From: Pollenia angustigena
Taxonomy: Eukaryota; Arthropoda; Insecta; Diptera; Polleniidae
Reading direction: 5' to 3'
Length of the DNA: 64,000 nt
NCBI GenBank assembly: GCA_930367215.1
Contig: OV884060.1
Location: 176,649,253-176,713,252, forward strand
The notes under the pieces were generated by a model. It saw only the letters and a program-made list of their open reading frames with translations, ran no database searches and was not told the origin of the DNA. Positions within the stretch are counted from its first letter, which is position 1; every line of letters starts with the position of its first letter. The position numbers and the translations under genes are program-made. Below, one piece after another: positions 9,776 to 20,486 of this stretch.

Positions 9776-10090
9776 ACAATAAGTCCGTTATCATCTCGCG
9801 ATAGCGAACACTATTCAAGGTAACTGCTTGGACGACCTCATTTTCGAAGAAGTACGTCCCCATGACCGCCGCCAGCTCATTAACCGCATCAGACAAGTGT
9901 TTTACATTTTCCACAGACCCGGTTTGCTGAAATTTTTGCTTAATTCTCCCGATTGTTGGCACATTTCCTTGATTATGCTGACCAAAAAAATCGCAAAGTA
10001 CACGAAATGCATTTTGATTTGAACGCCCATTTTCGTAGAAGGCTTCAACAGTCATAACGCGCTGCTCAAAGGTGTATGTACCCCTCCATG
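9702..10090 (-). pseudogene. DUF4817-type mariner-like transposase relic, N-terminal part (copy A)
   Basis: The minus-strand frame reads 'TFEQRVMTVEAFYENGRSN', 'VLCDFFGQHNQGNVPTIGRI' and 'KFQQTGSVENVK'. This is the helix-turn-helix DNA-binding domain of this transposase family. The reading then jumps to 'GTYFFENEVVQAVT' and 'RYREMITDLL', which belong well downstream in an intact protein. The middle of the gene, with the first catalytic Asp, has been deleted. After that the frame runs into the 1.2-kb insertion. Compare the copy at 41571, where the HTH and middle region are both present. Confidence 0.75.
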
Positions 10091-10634
10091 TTTGAATTTG
10101 TCAAACACTGAAACAAAGAGATGTCAAATTAAGTTGGGCAAAAACTTGAAGTTAAGGTGCGACGCACAATTAACATCGTGAATTATGGTTGTTAGTTACT
10201 CAAATTATATTTGCAATTGTTTTTGTAAATACCCCATAATAACAAGACAACAAAGTGTCTTCTATATTACATTTTTTTTTCTTTAAAAAACGGATGCATC
10301 CTTTGAACAAATTAATATTTTAGAAACAATATGTGTCCATAAATATAGAATCTTTAAGTTACTGTGTTCCGGCAAAGTTACTAACAATTCTTCTATTTTG
10401 TATTTGACCATTAAAATTTGTTAAAAAAAAACAAGGAAAAGTACTAAAATCGGCTGTGCCGAATCTTTGATGCCCTCCATTTAATGTAAGAATATGCACA
10501 AAAAAAAAAAAAAAAAAAAATACCGATGTTAAAATAATATGGCGAAATGTTGATTGAGAATCATGGTAAATTTCTGCAAAAGTATGCCCTTTATTTAAAT
10601 TTGTCATTATTTCATATTAATTTTAGATGAAAAA
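10091..10634. other. AT-rich stretch with a 21-base poly-A run, no gene
   Basis: The A run is at 10500-10520 and could be a retroposon tail, but no body was recognised next to it. Confidence 0.4.
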
Positions 10635-10805
10635 TATTTAAATAACCTTAAATCACGTTTATTTAATATTATTCACTTTTAAGATAACATTGTTCAATAT
10701 TGAATCCATAAAAACCTGTTTTATATTAAAATCAAAAGTTTATCCTGTTAAATTAACATGCATACATACTTAAGTATGTACATTTTTTATTTTCATGTTT
10801 AAAAT
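10635..10805. repeat. interspersed repeat H, copy 1 (empty insertion site)
   Basis: Matches 44143-44257 plus 45450-45480: 'TCACGTTTATTTAATATTA', 'GTTCAATATTGAATCCATAA', 'ATTAACATGCATAC', 'ATACTTAAGTATGTA'. In this copy ATGCATAC occurs once, uninterrupted. In the other copy a 1.2-kb hAT element splits it and ATGCATAC is duplicated. This copy therefore shows the pre-insertion state. Confidence 0.75.
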
Positions 10806-10976
10806 ATGTTATAAAAAGAAGACAATTCACGAATTCTTTTAATTCAAATTATTTAGTTAAATAGTACATCAAGTTTTCAAAGAAGAATGATGTCGAAAAG
10901 CATATCGGGCCATTCTGCTGATGCTTCTGTTAACAAAGGAGATACAAAATAAGTGAAACATGTGTTATAGGGGTAA

Positions 10977-11299
10977 AGCTGGAGGTCCATAACACGCGTT
11001 TTCGCCTACACGCAGCGCATGCTTTTATAACCTTACTTACGTTCTACGTTTCAAGTTACATGCAACGCTTTTTATGCAGCAGCAGCACAAGTAAAAATAA
11101 AATTTAATTTGTCAAAATCAGCTGATTTGTTCGAACGCTGCTTGTGGCGCTTACAAAAGTAGAAAGTAAACCTACTTTTCGCCTCAATGCATCTACGCTT
11201 TTGTGCATGTAACTTATTAAGTATAACTACAGATTCTACTTTTTTGACAGCTGCGTATGCTGCGAAAAAGCGAGTAACGCGTGGTGTGGACCTCTAGCT
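10977..11299. mobile_element. 323-bp MITE, PIF/Harbinger type
   Basis: The inverted ends AGCTGGAGGTCCATAACACG and (reverse complement of the right end) AGCTAGAGGTCCACACCACG agree at 17 of 20 positions. TAA flanks both ends (10974-10976 and 11300-11302). A TAA/TTA 3-bp duplication is typical of PIF/Harbinger. The interior is unusually GC- and CpG-rich for the window and has no reading frame. Confidence 0.65.
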
Positions 11300-11302
11300 T
11301 AA

Positions 11303-13095
11303 GTGTTTTGAATTATTCTTAAATAAATGCATATGTTGTCTCCACACTGTTATATCACACTCCAACCAATTTGATTCTCCATGAAATTCACGTTGTTTCA
11401 ACTTAAAATAAATCTCATTCAACGTGATTCGGATTGTTATGTCAATATAAATGACATTTTGCTCTAACTTAACTGCAATGTTAAATGAACATGAATTATA
11501 GTTATTTTAAAAGAAAAAAATGTTGTTCGCAAGTTATTGTAAAATCATGTTTAATAAACATGAAACAACAATGAAGCAAAATCACTACTGGAAAATGTAA
11601 AGTCAACCTTGTTTTGAACGAATTTAAATTGATTTTTTTCTGTGTGTGACAGCATTGGCTTTTATATAAAACCTATTATTTATGAAACAATCTTTATAAA
11701 AACTGACCTCACAGTATTATAATTTTTTGCAATTTCAGGCGTATTATAGTCTATTCCAAAACTTCTCTTTATATCGGTCCTATAGCAAATTATGGGCCTA
11801 CCATCACAAAGTTCTATAAATTTATTTGTAGTCATATTCACATAAATTTGACCCAATATGAATAAAATATCATAAATCATAATTTACTTTAGTTAATTTG
11901 TTACGGTTTTAGGCTCACTTAAGTGTTTTCCGAGATAAGGCTTTATTAAGGGCCAATGGTAAATTATGAACAGACCTTTACAAAATTTGTGCAAAATGTT
12001 TTAACAGTCAAAGCATCCCGCCACCATTTATGTTAGTTTGTGTAACATTTTCAGTTGAACGTGATAACAGACGGACAGAAGGGCATGGCTATAACGACTT
12101 CGAATCACGCAAGGAGTCTGAATTTATGTAAACTAGTATTTGATGGTGACTTAGATGAATATTTAGAAAGTTTCACTCCAAATGACAAACATAGTATACC
12201 ATTTTCACAACTGGTGGTGGGGGTATACAAAACTACTAATAGGCTTTTTACACTGTTCAACATCTACCATCAATTTGCGAAGATGTTTACTTCCTCCCAT
12301 AAGAAATACATAGGGCTAAAAATCAACATCTCTAAACATCTTTAGAAGAACTTCTTATCCCATTTTATGCCAATCTACATCCTTCGATTATTTTAGTGTC
12401 ATCGCTAGAAAACTGGCAACAAGTTCTATTATTATTAATTTTATTATTATTGTGACATCACTGACAGAAATACGTTTGTTTTGAAAGCAGCGTTACCATT
12501 TGTCAAGTTTTCTCTTATTTTGCAATGTGTTCTGGTTTTTTTTTATATTTTTAATTAAATTTAATTTCAAATACATTTTTGTGTTTTCTTTTATAAATTT
12601 GGCATTTTGTAGAAAAAAAAGTTTTTTTCTTAAATTTTTTTAGATGGGTTTTTTGATGATAGATATTCTCCTTTATTCTATCTATTTGGCGTCTTCAGCA
12701 GTATACAACACCGTTTTTTATGTTTGCTTTCAATTTCGTTGGCAATATTTCCATGACTGTTAACATATGGGCACTTCCACAGGAAAGCTCTCTTTTTGTC
12801 ACGTCACGTCACCTAGCAATTATTTTTGTATTTTAGAACCACGTTGCTCAAATTGTTCCTCTCTTTCACTAAATGAAAACCTAGTTGCGCTCTAAACCCA
12901 AATGCAAAAAAGTAAATAATATTTTCATTATTCTTTGAGAAACAATTAAAAATGTTTGGTGACGTTACGTGACAAAAAGTAGACATATCTGTGGAAATAC
13001 CAATATGTTTGATATGTTCTAAGAAAAATTGGCGTTGCTGTTGCCTTTAATGTTGTCTTGTTCTGCTTTGTGTTGTGTTTTAAAAATTAAAAAAA
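11303..13095. other. AT-rich stretch without a supported gene
   Basis: Open frames such as 12055-12345 (+) show no family I recognise. Near 12063 an 'AGACGGACAGAAGGGCATGGCT' like phrase resembles, in reverse, the fly repeat leader at 45610, so an old repeat fragment is possible there. Confidence 0.3.
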
Positions 13096-13984
13096 AATGT
13101 ACGTCCATCCATTACTAGCCAGAGGACTTTGCAGGGTCTAATAAATCAAATATCCCTTGCGATTAAAGTAGAGATACTGGTCTCTCTTTCCATGAATTCC
13201 AGAGTCTCGGACAACATTTTTGAAACTAGTGGCTGGGACAGTCCAAAGTTCAAATAATTTCCAACGCTGAGCTGGTACGAACCCTGGGCCAAAAAAACGC
13301 AATGTTGCTGCAAATTATCAGGTCTGTTCTGAAAATCATGTGATTTCAAATCACATGTGATTTTGTGGTGTTCTGTAAATCACACCGTTTTTGTGTTTTT
13401 CGGTGTGATTTTCAATTGTCAAAAGCACAAGAAAATACAAAAAGTTTGTTTTACAAAATTATAGCTCATTTGTTGTAACGCTTTTTGTGTTATTTTCCAA
13501 CAATTTGTTTTGTTTAAACCGACTAAGCGATCTTAAATTAGTTTCAGGGTGTGTTTAAAATTTTGAAATTTTTGTGAATTTTAGCCACGACACCATGAAG
13601 CGATTTGTTCCTGTAAGTTTTCTGATTCTTTACAGCTTTAACGATTTATAATAAATAGTAGACCCTCCCAGCAAAAACTTGGTAATGACTTACCATTACT
13701 GAACAACTTACTTTTCAATGACTACTTCATACCATCTGCATTACATAGAAGTAGTTTGGTAATGGCTGACATATAATCTGATACCTAAGTACTTGTGTAT
13801 GAGTTGATTAAAGAAATTTATAATTCATTCGTAATAAAATGCATCTACGGTTGAAGTTTTTTCAAATCTAATACAAATTGATTTAAAATATTTGTTCTTA
13901 CAATTTGTTTTTTTTTTATTATAAATAAAAAACAATTTGTAATAAATTTGAATATGAAAAATTTTGCTGTACTGAAATTTTATA

Positions 13985-14560
13985 GTCATGACATGTTAGT
14001 TGTAATTTTTGTGACATCGGAGTAATAAGTTATTTAAGTCCCTATTTGTAAGCGAATGTGGTAATGACTTTTTTAACTCCCTATTTGTAAGCGAATGTGG
14101 TAATGACTTATTTAACTCCCTATTTGTAAGCGAGGGTGGTAAGTAGTTGCCTCCAATAATTTAATCTCATATTTACGCTCTTAATTGAGTAAAAAACATC
14201 GTTTTTTTATACAAAAACTACACTGCCCCGGTAGACTAGCTGGTAGTGAGCTAGTCTATCAGCACCGAGGTTGCGCGATCGAATCCCGCCAGAGACAGAA
14301 AAAAATAAAACAAAGTAAAATAAAATAAGAAAAAATATAAGAAAAAAAAACATAAAGTAAAGTAAAATAAAATAAGAAAAAATAGGAAAAAAATAATTTT
14401 AAAAAAATAATAAAAAAAAATTTTTTAAAGTCATGACATGTTAGTTGTAATTTTGGTGACATCGGAGTAATAAGTTATTTAAGTCCCTATTTGTAAGCGA
14501 ATGTGGTAATGACTTATATAACTCCCTATTTGTAAGCGAGGGTGGTAAGTACTTGCCTCC
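13985..14560. repeat. ~42-bp tandem units in two blocks
   Basis: The unit 'CCCTATTTGTAAGCGAATGT' + 'GGTAATGACTTATTTAACT' occurs three times in a row at 14039-14140 and about twice at 14483-14550. Both blocks are preceded by 'CATGACATGTTAGTTGTAAT', 'GACATCGGAGTAATAAG' and end in 'GCGAGGGTGGTAAGTA'. A segment of about 150 bases has therefore been duplicated on either side of the SINE. Confidence 0.8.
14222..14425 (+). mobile_element. tRNA-derived SINE-like element
   Basis: TAGACTAGCTGG (14232-14243) fits the polymerase III A box with one mismatch. GATCGAATCCC (14277-14287) fits the B box exactly, 45 bases downstream. The tRNA-like head (14222-14296) is GC-rich and is followed by ~130 bases of A-rich (AAAATAAAA/GTAAAATAAAA) tail, as expected for a retroposed SINE on the plus strand. 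The head also has a strong GACTAGC...GCTAGTC stem, which is not a normal tRNA D-arm, so it is unlikely to be a working tRNA gene. Confidence 0.6.
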
Positions 14561-15639
14561 AATGACATCACCGTGTTAAAATAATGAGTTAAAATGCCAA
14601 TGTATAAGTAGTGAAGAGTCGTTATATTAGCTTTTTAACTCATTACTTTGCAATGTAAGTTTTTGCTGGGCTGCTATCATGCCGCTGTTAGCAAATTTTT
14701 GCGAATTTCCGCTTATTTAGCAATTTTAAGCGAATTTTTGCCATTTCTTATAGTTTCAGGAACTTTTAATCAATTATATGGTTTTTTTTTTAAATTAAAA
14801 ATTTTTGCGAATTTTCGCTATTTTGCAAAATTTTTTTCTGTTCCGACATTTTGTTTTTATTAACCCATTTAGCGAATTCAAATAAATTTTAGGGTTTTTT
14901 ACAAGCTTGCAATTTTTCGCGAACTTAGCAATTTAAGCCATTTTTTCCTGTAAATCTTTGCAGCTTTTACGATTTTTAATAAATATTAGACTTTGCTTTC
15001 ATGTCGCTGCTAGCAAACAAGCGATCTTTAATTCAACTTAAAAACAAACCTGAAATCACAACGGCAGTCACAAAAGCAAATATCATTTTTGTATTGAGGT
15101 CGAATTTTCTTAACTTTAAATGATTTCTTGTAAATAAAATAGCTTATTGCATAAAAAAAATAATAATAAATAACATATTGAATATTTTATTTAAGTAATT
15201 TATTATGACGGTCATCTTACAATAGTCGCAAAATTAACAAAGTGATTTCAAAAAGTTGTTTACGTAGCTGAACGTTTTGAAATCACAAAATAATATGCCC
15301 AGAACACCATTCTTGTGATATCAAATCACTTTCACAAAATGTGATTTTCAGAACAGGTTCTATATTGTGTTTCGAACAAACGTGACCTTTTTTTAAATGA
15401 GGCTCTATTATTTCCAAAACATGTTTAAAAGAAGATTTATTCAGCCGAAAATATCTTTCAAATCTTAAAAAGGTAAACAGAAATCCATTAGGCACTTGTG
15501 AAAATGTTATATGTATGTCACTTATTATTCATTGGGCAAATCAAAAATGGAAGATTTTGTCTTCGAAGCAGTCTTCTTTCCACTATTAAATTTTTTTTCT
15601 TCGTCACTGGACGCGCTCACAATTTGTCGGTTGTTATGT

Positions 15640-16146
15640 ATTGATAACCAAGATGCTTGTACCTAATTTAGAGTTTTTGAATTTTGCCGTTCTGAAGGGC
15701 CACGCCCACTTCTACAATACCGCCCACATTAAGTCAGATGCTGTATATTGATTACCAAGATGCTCATACCTAATTTGGAAACTTTGTATGTTGTATTCTC
15801 CAGATACACAGATAAAAACAAAAAAGGATTTTTGGGTAAAATTAGAGGCGGACGTGTTTTTTTGTTGCTTATATCTCAGCCAATTGTCAACCGATCAGGC
15901 TGAATTTCAATAGCAGCATTTAACGGAGCAGATCTGACATAAATACACACCAACAAGTCCCCATCATTTCTGTGGTCTTCGAAAACCCCATTTCAACAGA
16001 CAGACAAACATCCTTAAATCAACTTCGCTCCGCATAAGGTGACAGAATATAAATACTTTATAGCATCAATATTGTAGAAATTACAAACGGAATGACAAAC
16101 TTATATATATATGTAAACCCTTTTAGCTTTGAAGAAGGGTATAAAT
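15640..16146. repeat. interspersed fly repeat, longer copy
   Basis: Phrases: 'TATTGATAACCAAGATGCT' and 'TATTGATTACCAAGATGCT' about 110 bases apart, 'GGCCACGCCCACTTCTAC', 'ACAGACAGACAAACATCC' and an end in GAAGAAGGGTATAAA. The last part matches 760-913. Such stretches are common remnants of transposons in flies. No coding frame is seen. Confidence 0.5.
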
Positions 16147-17027
16147 ATAGAACAAACAGTGTAGAACTATAATAAAATTTGTCAAAGTTGACAAAGTAGT
16201 TTAAAAGCAATTTAGCAAATAAAATGTTTGAAGTGAAGAATAAGTAAAACTTCAAAAAAAAAAAAAAAAAATGATTTCTTCCAGTTTAAAACCATAAAAT
16301 GCACAAAAAGGACATCAATTACATTCATTTTAGTTACGCTTCAAGCCAACAATCCCCTTAACCAAAATGTGGGGGGGAAAATCACAAGAAAGAAGAAGCA
16401 TAAAAGTGATGCTAAATTAAGCACAAATGAAAATTGACAAATAGAGTTAAAGACTGAAAACGAAACGAGTACACGTTAAAAAAATATATTGCAGCTACAA
16501 GTCGCCTGGGATCGTATAATTGTAAAAAATTTCAAATGTAATTAATGAAAACTTTTATCATACTCATTGTTAATGCAACCATATTATGTTCGAAACAGGT
16601 TCTAAATATATAAAATTTTGTCCATATTTTTTTCAACATTTACCACCCGTTTCCATTGGGACCCTACAGAAAAATTTCTTTGAGTGTTCATGATAAAAAA
16701 ATATGAGTTTGTTAGTGAAATGAATATGGACAGGCAAATGTCAGCCATATTGAAATTCTTATTTTTAATTTCTTATTTTTTTTTTTATCTTTTACAATAA
16801 AACAGCAATATTTTTGCTGGCTTAAAAAACGGCAGTCGAAACCAAAAACTGTCAAACAAAAAACGAAAATTTGGTTTGACAGCGACTGTTTACATTTACT
16901 AAATCAGCAGTAAAAGCAAGTGTTTTCTTTCGATGACAAATGAAGAAGTGTTTTTTTAAACGCAGATTTTTTTTACAAGCACACACATTTTCAATTAAGA
17001 ACGTTTGACGTTTTTTAAAACATAAAG
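16147..17027. other. AT-rich stretch, no gene
   Basis: It contains an A run at 16254-16270 and nothing else I can identify. The short open frame at 16852-17037 (-) has no family I recognise. Confidence 0.3.
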
Positions 17028-17479
17028 CTTCGTTCACAGTGGTAGCAACAATTTCATTTTTCTTCTATCTTATTTTTTTCCCAAAGTATTTTATATATTT
17101 TCCTTTAATTTTTCAAATAAAACTTTAACTAAAGTTTTTTTTTTAAAGTTGAGAGTAGTAATCTCTACTTCAGCAATAATTTGTATGACGTTTATAATAA
17201 TTTTATTAAATTGTTGTGAGCAAAATTTGGCAAATGTTTTTTTTATTGAAAATGTGTGTGTTGTTTGCGAAAAAGTTGTTGCTTTATTGTGAACTCCAAG
17301 TAATAAAGTTAGTCTATGTTCACACTATGAAAGTTTTCTTTCAGAAAGTCTGAGTTTATTGGTGAGGGGGGGGAAGATAACCTGCCCTTCTTATCTCCTC
17401 ATTCACCCATAAACTCAGACTTTCTGAAAGAAAATTTCATTGTGTGATCCCAGACATAACGCCATTGTGAACGAAGCCT
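17028..17479. mobile_element. nested hairpin MITEs
   Basis: The outer inverted ends GCTTCGTTCACAGTGG (17028) and CCATTGTGAACGAAGC (to 17479) match at 15 of 16 positions. Inside, 17321-17447 is almost one perfect hairpin: CACACTATGAAAGTTTTC, TTTCAGAAAGTCTGAGTTTA and their inverses, with a short loop around 17365-17400. The inner end TTCACACT resembles the ends of the hairpin element at 51301. No clear target duplication is seen. Confidence 0.65.
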
Positions 17480-17757
17480 GAAGGTAAACATTTTTTAAAA
17501 AAAGTCAATATGACATAAAATTGGGGTATTTATCGGAAATATTGCATAATTTTACCATTTTTTTACATTTCAATATTTATAAAAAATTTTTTAAAATTTC
17601 ACTATTCCTCGGACATTTTGCAAGATTTCTCTATTTATATGAAATTTTTAAAATTTCATTGTTCACTATTCACTATTTATAGGAACTTTTGAAAAATTTC
17701 AGTATTCATATTCCATAAACACCTAATTTTGCAATATTTAAGGACATTTTGCCTATA

Positions 17758-19034
17758 CAGTCAACTCGCGATAACGTGAACTAATTTTTACCATGTCGTT
17801 TCACGTTTTCGAGGTTGTTCACGTTATCGAATGCCAAAATTTAAAAAAAATAGCACCCCTATTTTCAAATAAATAGATAAACAAGTATTTTCAAAATCAT
17901 ATTTTATTAATTTTTAATAACAAAAAATATATGTACACACAGTAATTCATATGATATGCATATGATACCATGGTACAAGTACATGTGTAGTTGTACCATG
18001 TATGATACATTAAAAAATTAATTTCTTATGAATACCATAAAAAAAATAAACATAAAATTAACAAAAACGAATAGAAACATTTTTTTGTTTAAGGAATGTT
18101 TATAAGGGATAAAAAATTTCTCAGGAAAAAATCGGTCATCTTTTTTTAAAAGTTGTTTTGTTTGATCATCTTTAACAAAGCTTTTTCTTTCAGCACTTTT
18201 CTCCAATGATGAAAAGTATGGGTTACCTGCAGCTTCCATTACAAACTGATTTGCACATAAAGACAGTTCTTCCATTTTTGATCTTAACTTTTCTTTAAAC
18301 GGGTCAACAAGTTGTGGCTGATCAAAAAGCTTTTCTCCGGAAATTATGAGAAGACGAACAATAAACCTCTGCTTAATTTTTTAAAGCCAGCTATTGCTGG
18401 CACGAAAACCACAATAACTCTCTTTAATTTGTTGGTGAATTTCTAAATTTCTAAAGCATCAGTCCGCTTACCGGTTATTTTTTATTTCGCATGCTAAGAA
18501 ACCATTTGTAAAGAATTTTTTCCATTTTCGGAAGCTGAGAAGAACTTAATGTTTTACGCTTTCTGTTACCATAAACAGTTTTCTTTACACGATTTGTTAT
18601 TTCCTATTTTTTCTTCTTAATGGAACAAACTGTTGATTTAGCAACACCATATTTTCCAGCCAAGCCGCTGCAACTATAACGTTTTTGCAATAATTCAAGA
18701 ATATTTATTTTATCTTTCAAAGATAACACTTTTGGTTTTTTTAATTACATTTTTCACTTTCACAAATAACACGAATAGCGTAGCGATGTTAAAAACAAAC
18801 ATGGATACAATTAAGAAAAAAGAACGCTGTAACATTAACCAATAAGTGAACTCAATTCGGGAATTTCCCAATTAAAAACACATTTTAAAAAGTAAACAAA
18901 AATAAAAAAATGTGTTCACGTTTTAGAGCTTCCAGATTTTATTCACGTTTTAGAATAGTCTGTGTAAAAATAAATTTGTTCACGTTTCTGAGACGTTCAC
19001 CCTTTTGAGTGTTCACGTTTTCGCGAGTTCACTG
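17758..19034 (-). mobile_element. pogo/Tigger-type DNA transposon relic
   Basis: The inverted ends CAGTCAACTCGCGATAACGT and (reverse complement of the right end) CAGTGAACTCGCGAAAACGT agree at 18 of 20 positions, and TA flanks both sides (17756-17757, 19035-19036). Secondary CGTGAAC motifs repeat inside both ends. The minus strand carries a recognisable CENP-B-type helix-turn-helix (separate entry). CAGT ends, a TA duplication and this domain together fix the class. Length is 1277 bp, shorter than autonomous elements. Confidence 0.85.
18590..18755 (-). pseudogene. CENP-B N-terminal (psq-type) helix-turn-helix of pogo/Tigger transposase
   Basis: Minus-strand translation gives 'KVLSLKDKINILELLQK' then 'YSCSGLAGKYGVAKSTVCSI'. 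These are the standard helices of the DNA-binding domain of pogo/Tigger transposases. Further downstream, in broken frames, a 'W(F)LSMR' like block occurs near 18490, where the second HTH begins in this family. No DDE catalytic region is readable. Confidence 0.75.
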
Positions 19035-19397
19035 TATTTCCGATACTTTTTATAGGAAATTCTGTGAAATTTCACCTATTATACGAAATTTCTTTATATA
19101 TAGGATATTTTTCGAAATTTCAGTATTTATAAAACATTTTTAGGAAATTTTACTTTTAAAGCAATTTTGTGAAATTTTACTTTTCTTAGGACATTTTGCA
19201 AGATTTTACTATTTGTAGGAAATTTTTAAAATTTCACTTTTTATAAGAAATTTTTAAAATTCTACTTATTTTCTATAATTTTTAAAATTTCCCTAGTTAT
19301 AGATAGGAAAATCTTTAAATTTCACTATTTATAGGAAATTTTCAAAATTTCACTACTCATAGGAAATTTTTAAAATTTCACTATTCATAGGAAATTT

Positions 19398-20140
19398 TTA
19401 AAATTTATTGCAAATAGAAACTGGGAATTATTTCCTTCCGAAGGTAACTTTATATTATATTCAACATTTTTAATTTTTCGAATTTATTCTATGAGCTAAA
19501 TTTCAGTTATGTATTTTATAAAGCTTTTTTGTAATAGTTCTATTCCTACAATTTTTCAGAAATGACTTAATACACTACCAGACTATTATATTGTATTTTC
19601 TATTTACATTTTACCTTAGCCTTCCGTTGGAAAGCAATGAGGTATATTGAATGTACAGAAAAATTTACAATTATTAGACACCAGCAGAATGTAATGCATT
19701 TTCTGGCCCGCTACGCTACGGAAAAATTAAAAATGTTGAATATAATATAAAGTTACCTTCGGAAGGAAATAATTCCCAGTTTCTATTTGTTAAAATAGTT
19801 GAGTTAAATACATTAAATTTATAAAGTAACACTATCCAGTGAGACACAAAGAATGCTGACGACGGCCGTAGCGGGCCAGAAAATGCATTACATTCTGCTG
19901 GTGTCTAATAATTGTAAATTTTTCTGTACATTCAATATACCTCATTGCTTTCCAACGGAAGGCTAAGGTAAAATGTAAAAAGAAAATACAATATAATAGT
20001 CTGGTAGTGTATAAAGTCATTTCTGAAAAATTGTAGGAATAGAACTATTACAAAAAAGCTTTATAAAATACATAACTGAAATTTAGCTCATAGAATAAAT
20101 TCGAAAAATTAAAAATGTTGAATTTATTGCAAATTTTTAA
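19398..20140. mobile_element. family M repeats in inverted arrangement
   Basis: A forward copy starts at 19408 (AACTGGGAATTATTTCCTTC), runs through 'TCTATGAGCTAAATTTCAG' and 'ACTACCAGACTATTATA', and stops near 19720. It is followed by the inverse of its own first ~65 bases (to 19792), then by an inverse copy of the rest (19800-20115). ATTTATTGCAAAT flanks both sides (about 19402 and 20120), a possible 13-bp duplication. The minus frame 20020-19832 ends in '...HQQNVMHFLARYGRRQHSL', which may be a coding remnant, but I do not recognise it. Other copies are at 52960 and 55369. Confidence 0.65.
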
Positions 20141-20486
20141 ATTTCTATTTATTGGATATTTTCCAATTATCGCTATTTATGGGAAATTTTTGAAATTTCA
20201 CTTTTTATTGAAAATGTTGGTATATTTCACTCTTAAAGGATGTTTTGACAAAGTTCACTATTTAAAAGAAATTTTGCAAAATTTCAGTATTCATATTCCA
20301 TAAACACTTAATTTTGCAAAATTTAAGTATATTTTGAAAATTTTGCGATATTTCAGTTTTTATAGGAAATATTACTTTATTTACGATATTTTAATTTTTA
20401 TAGGAAATTCTGCGAAATTTCACCTTTTATAGGAAATTTGTTTATATATCTGATATTTTTCGAAATTTCACTATTTATAGAATACT

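Larger units (their letters stand above)
13667..14670. mobile_element. MITE with CCCAGCAAAAACTT ends
   Basis: The left end CCCAGCAAAAACTTGGTAAT and the right end ATGTAAGTTTTTGCTGGG are inverted repeats. The ends resemble those of the element at 54150-54906 (CCCAGTAAAAACTTCG). No target duplication could be recognised. It contains tandem units and a SINE. Confidence 0.6.
13327..15353. mobile_element. 2-kb inverted-repeat element inserted in the Harbinger relic
   Basis: The ends are TTCTGAAAATC and GATTTTCAGAA. Near both ends are short palindromic phrases built on GTGATTT / AAATCAC (13335-13400 and 15270-15345). The flanks share CAGGT; over 8 bases CAGGTCTG and CAGGTTCT agree at the first five positions. 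The class is uncertain (hAT-like 8-bp or another 5-bp duplicator). The interior has old phrases such as 'TCATGCCGCTGTTAGCAAA' repeated near 14678 and 15000, and no reading frame. Confidence 0.55.
13140..15495 (-). pseudogene. PIF/Harbinger transposase relic split by a nested element
   Basis: Two minus-strand pieces belong together. The 5' piece (15495-15359) reads 'RFERYFRLNKSSFKHVLEII' then 'EPHLKKG...NIEP'. The 3' piece (13323-13140) reads 'DNLQQHCVFLAQGSYQLSVG' then 'LSQPLVSKMLSETLEFMERE'. In HARBI1-type transposases these blocks sit next to each other: a helical region followed by the 'LRFLA.GS.....G...G.SQ..VS' block before the catalytic domain. Removing the sequence between the two CAGGT repeats (13319-13323 and 15354-15358) restores 'NIEPDNLQQH' in frame. 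The first ~60 residues and all of the DDE catalytic part are missing or unreadable. It is a dead DNA-transposon gene. Confidence 0.65.

Noticed and set aside
14222..14296. A functional tRNA gene
   Set aside because: A and B boxes are present but the arms do not fold as a normal tRNA, and a long A-rich tail follows, so a SINE is more likely.
13985..14560. CRISPR array
   Set aside because: The repeats are directly adjacent ~42-bp tandem units without unique spacers, in eukaryotic transposon DNA.
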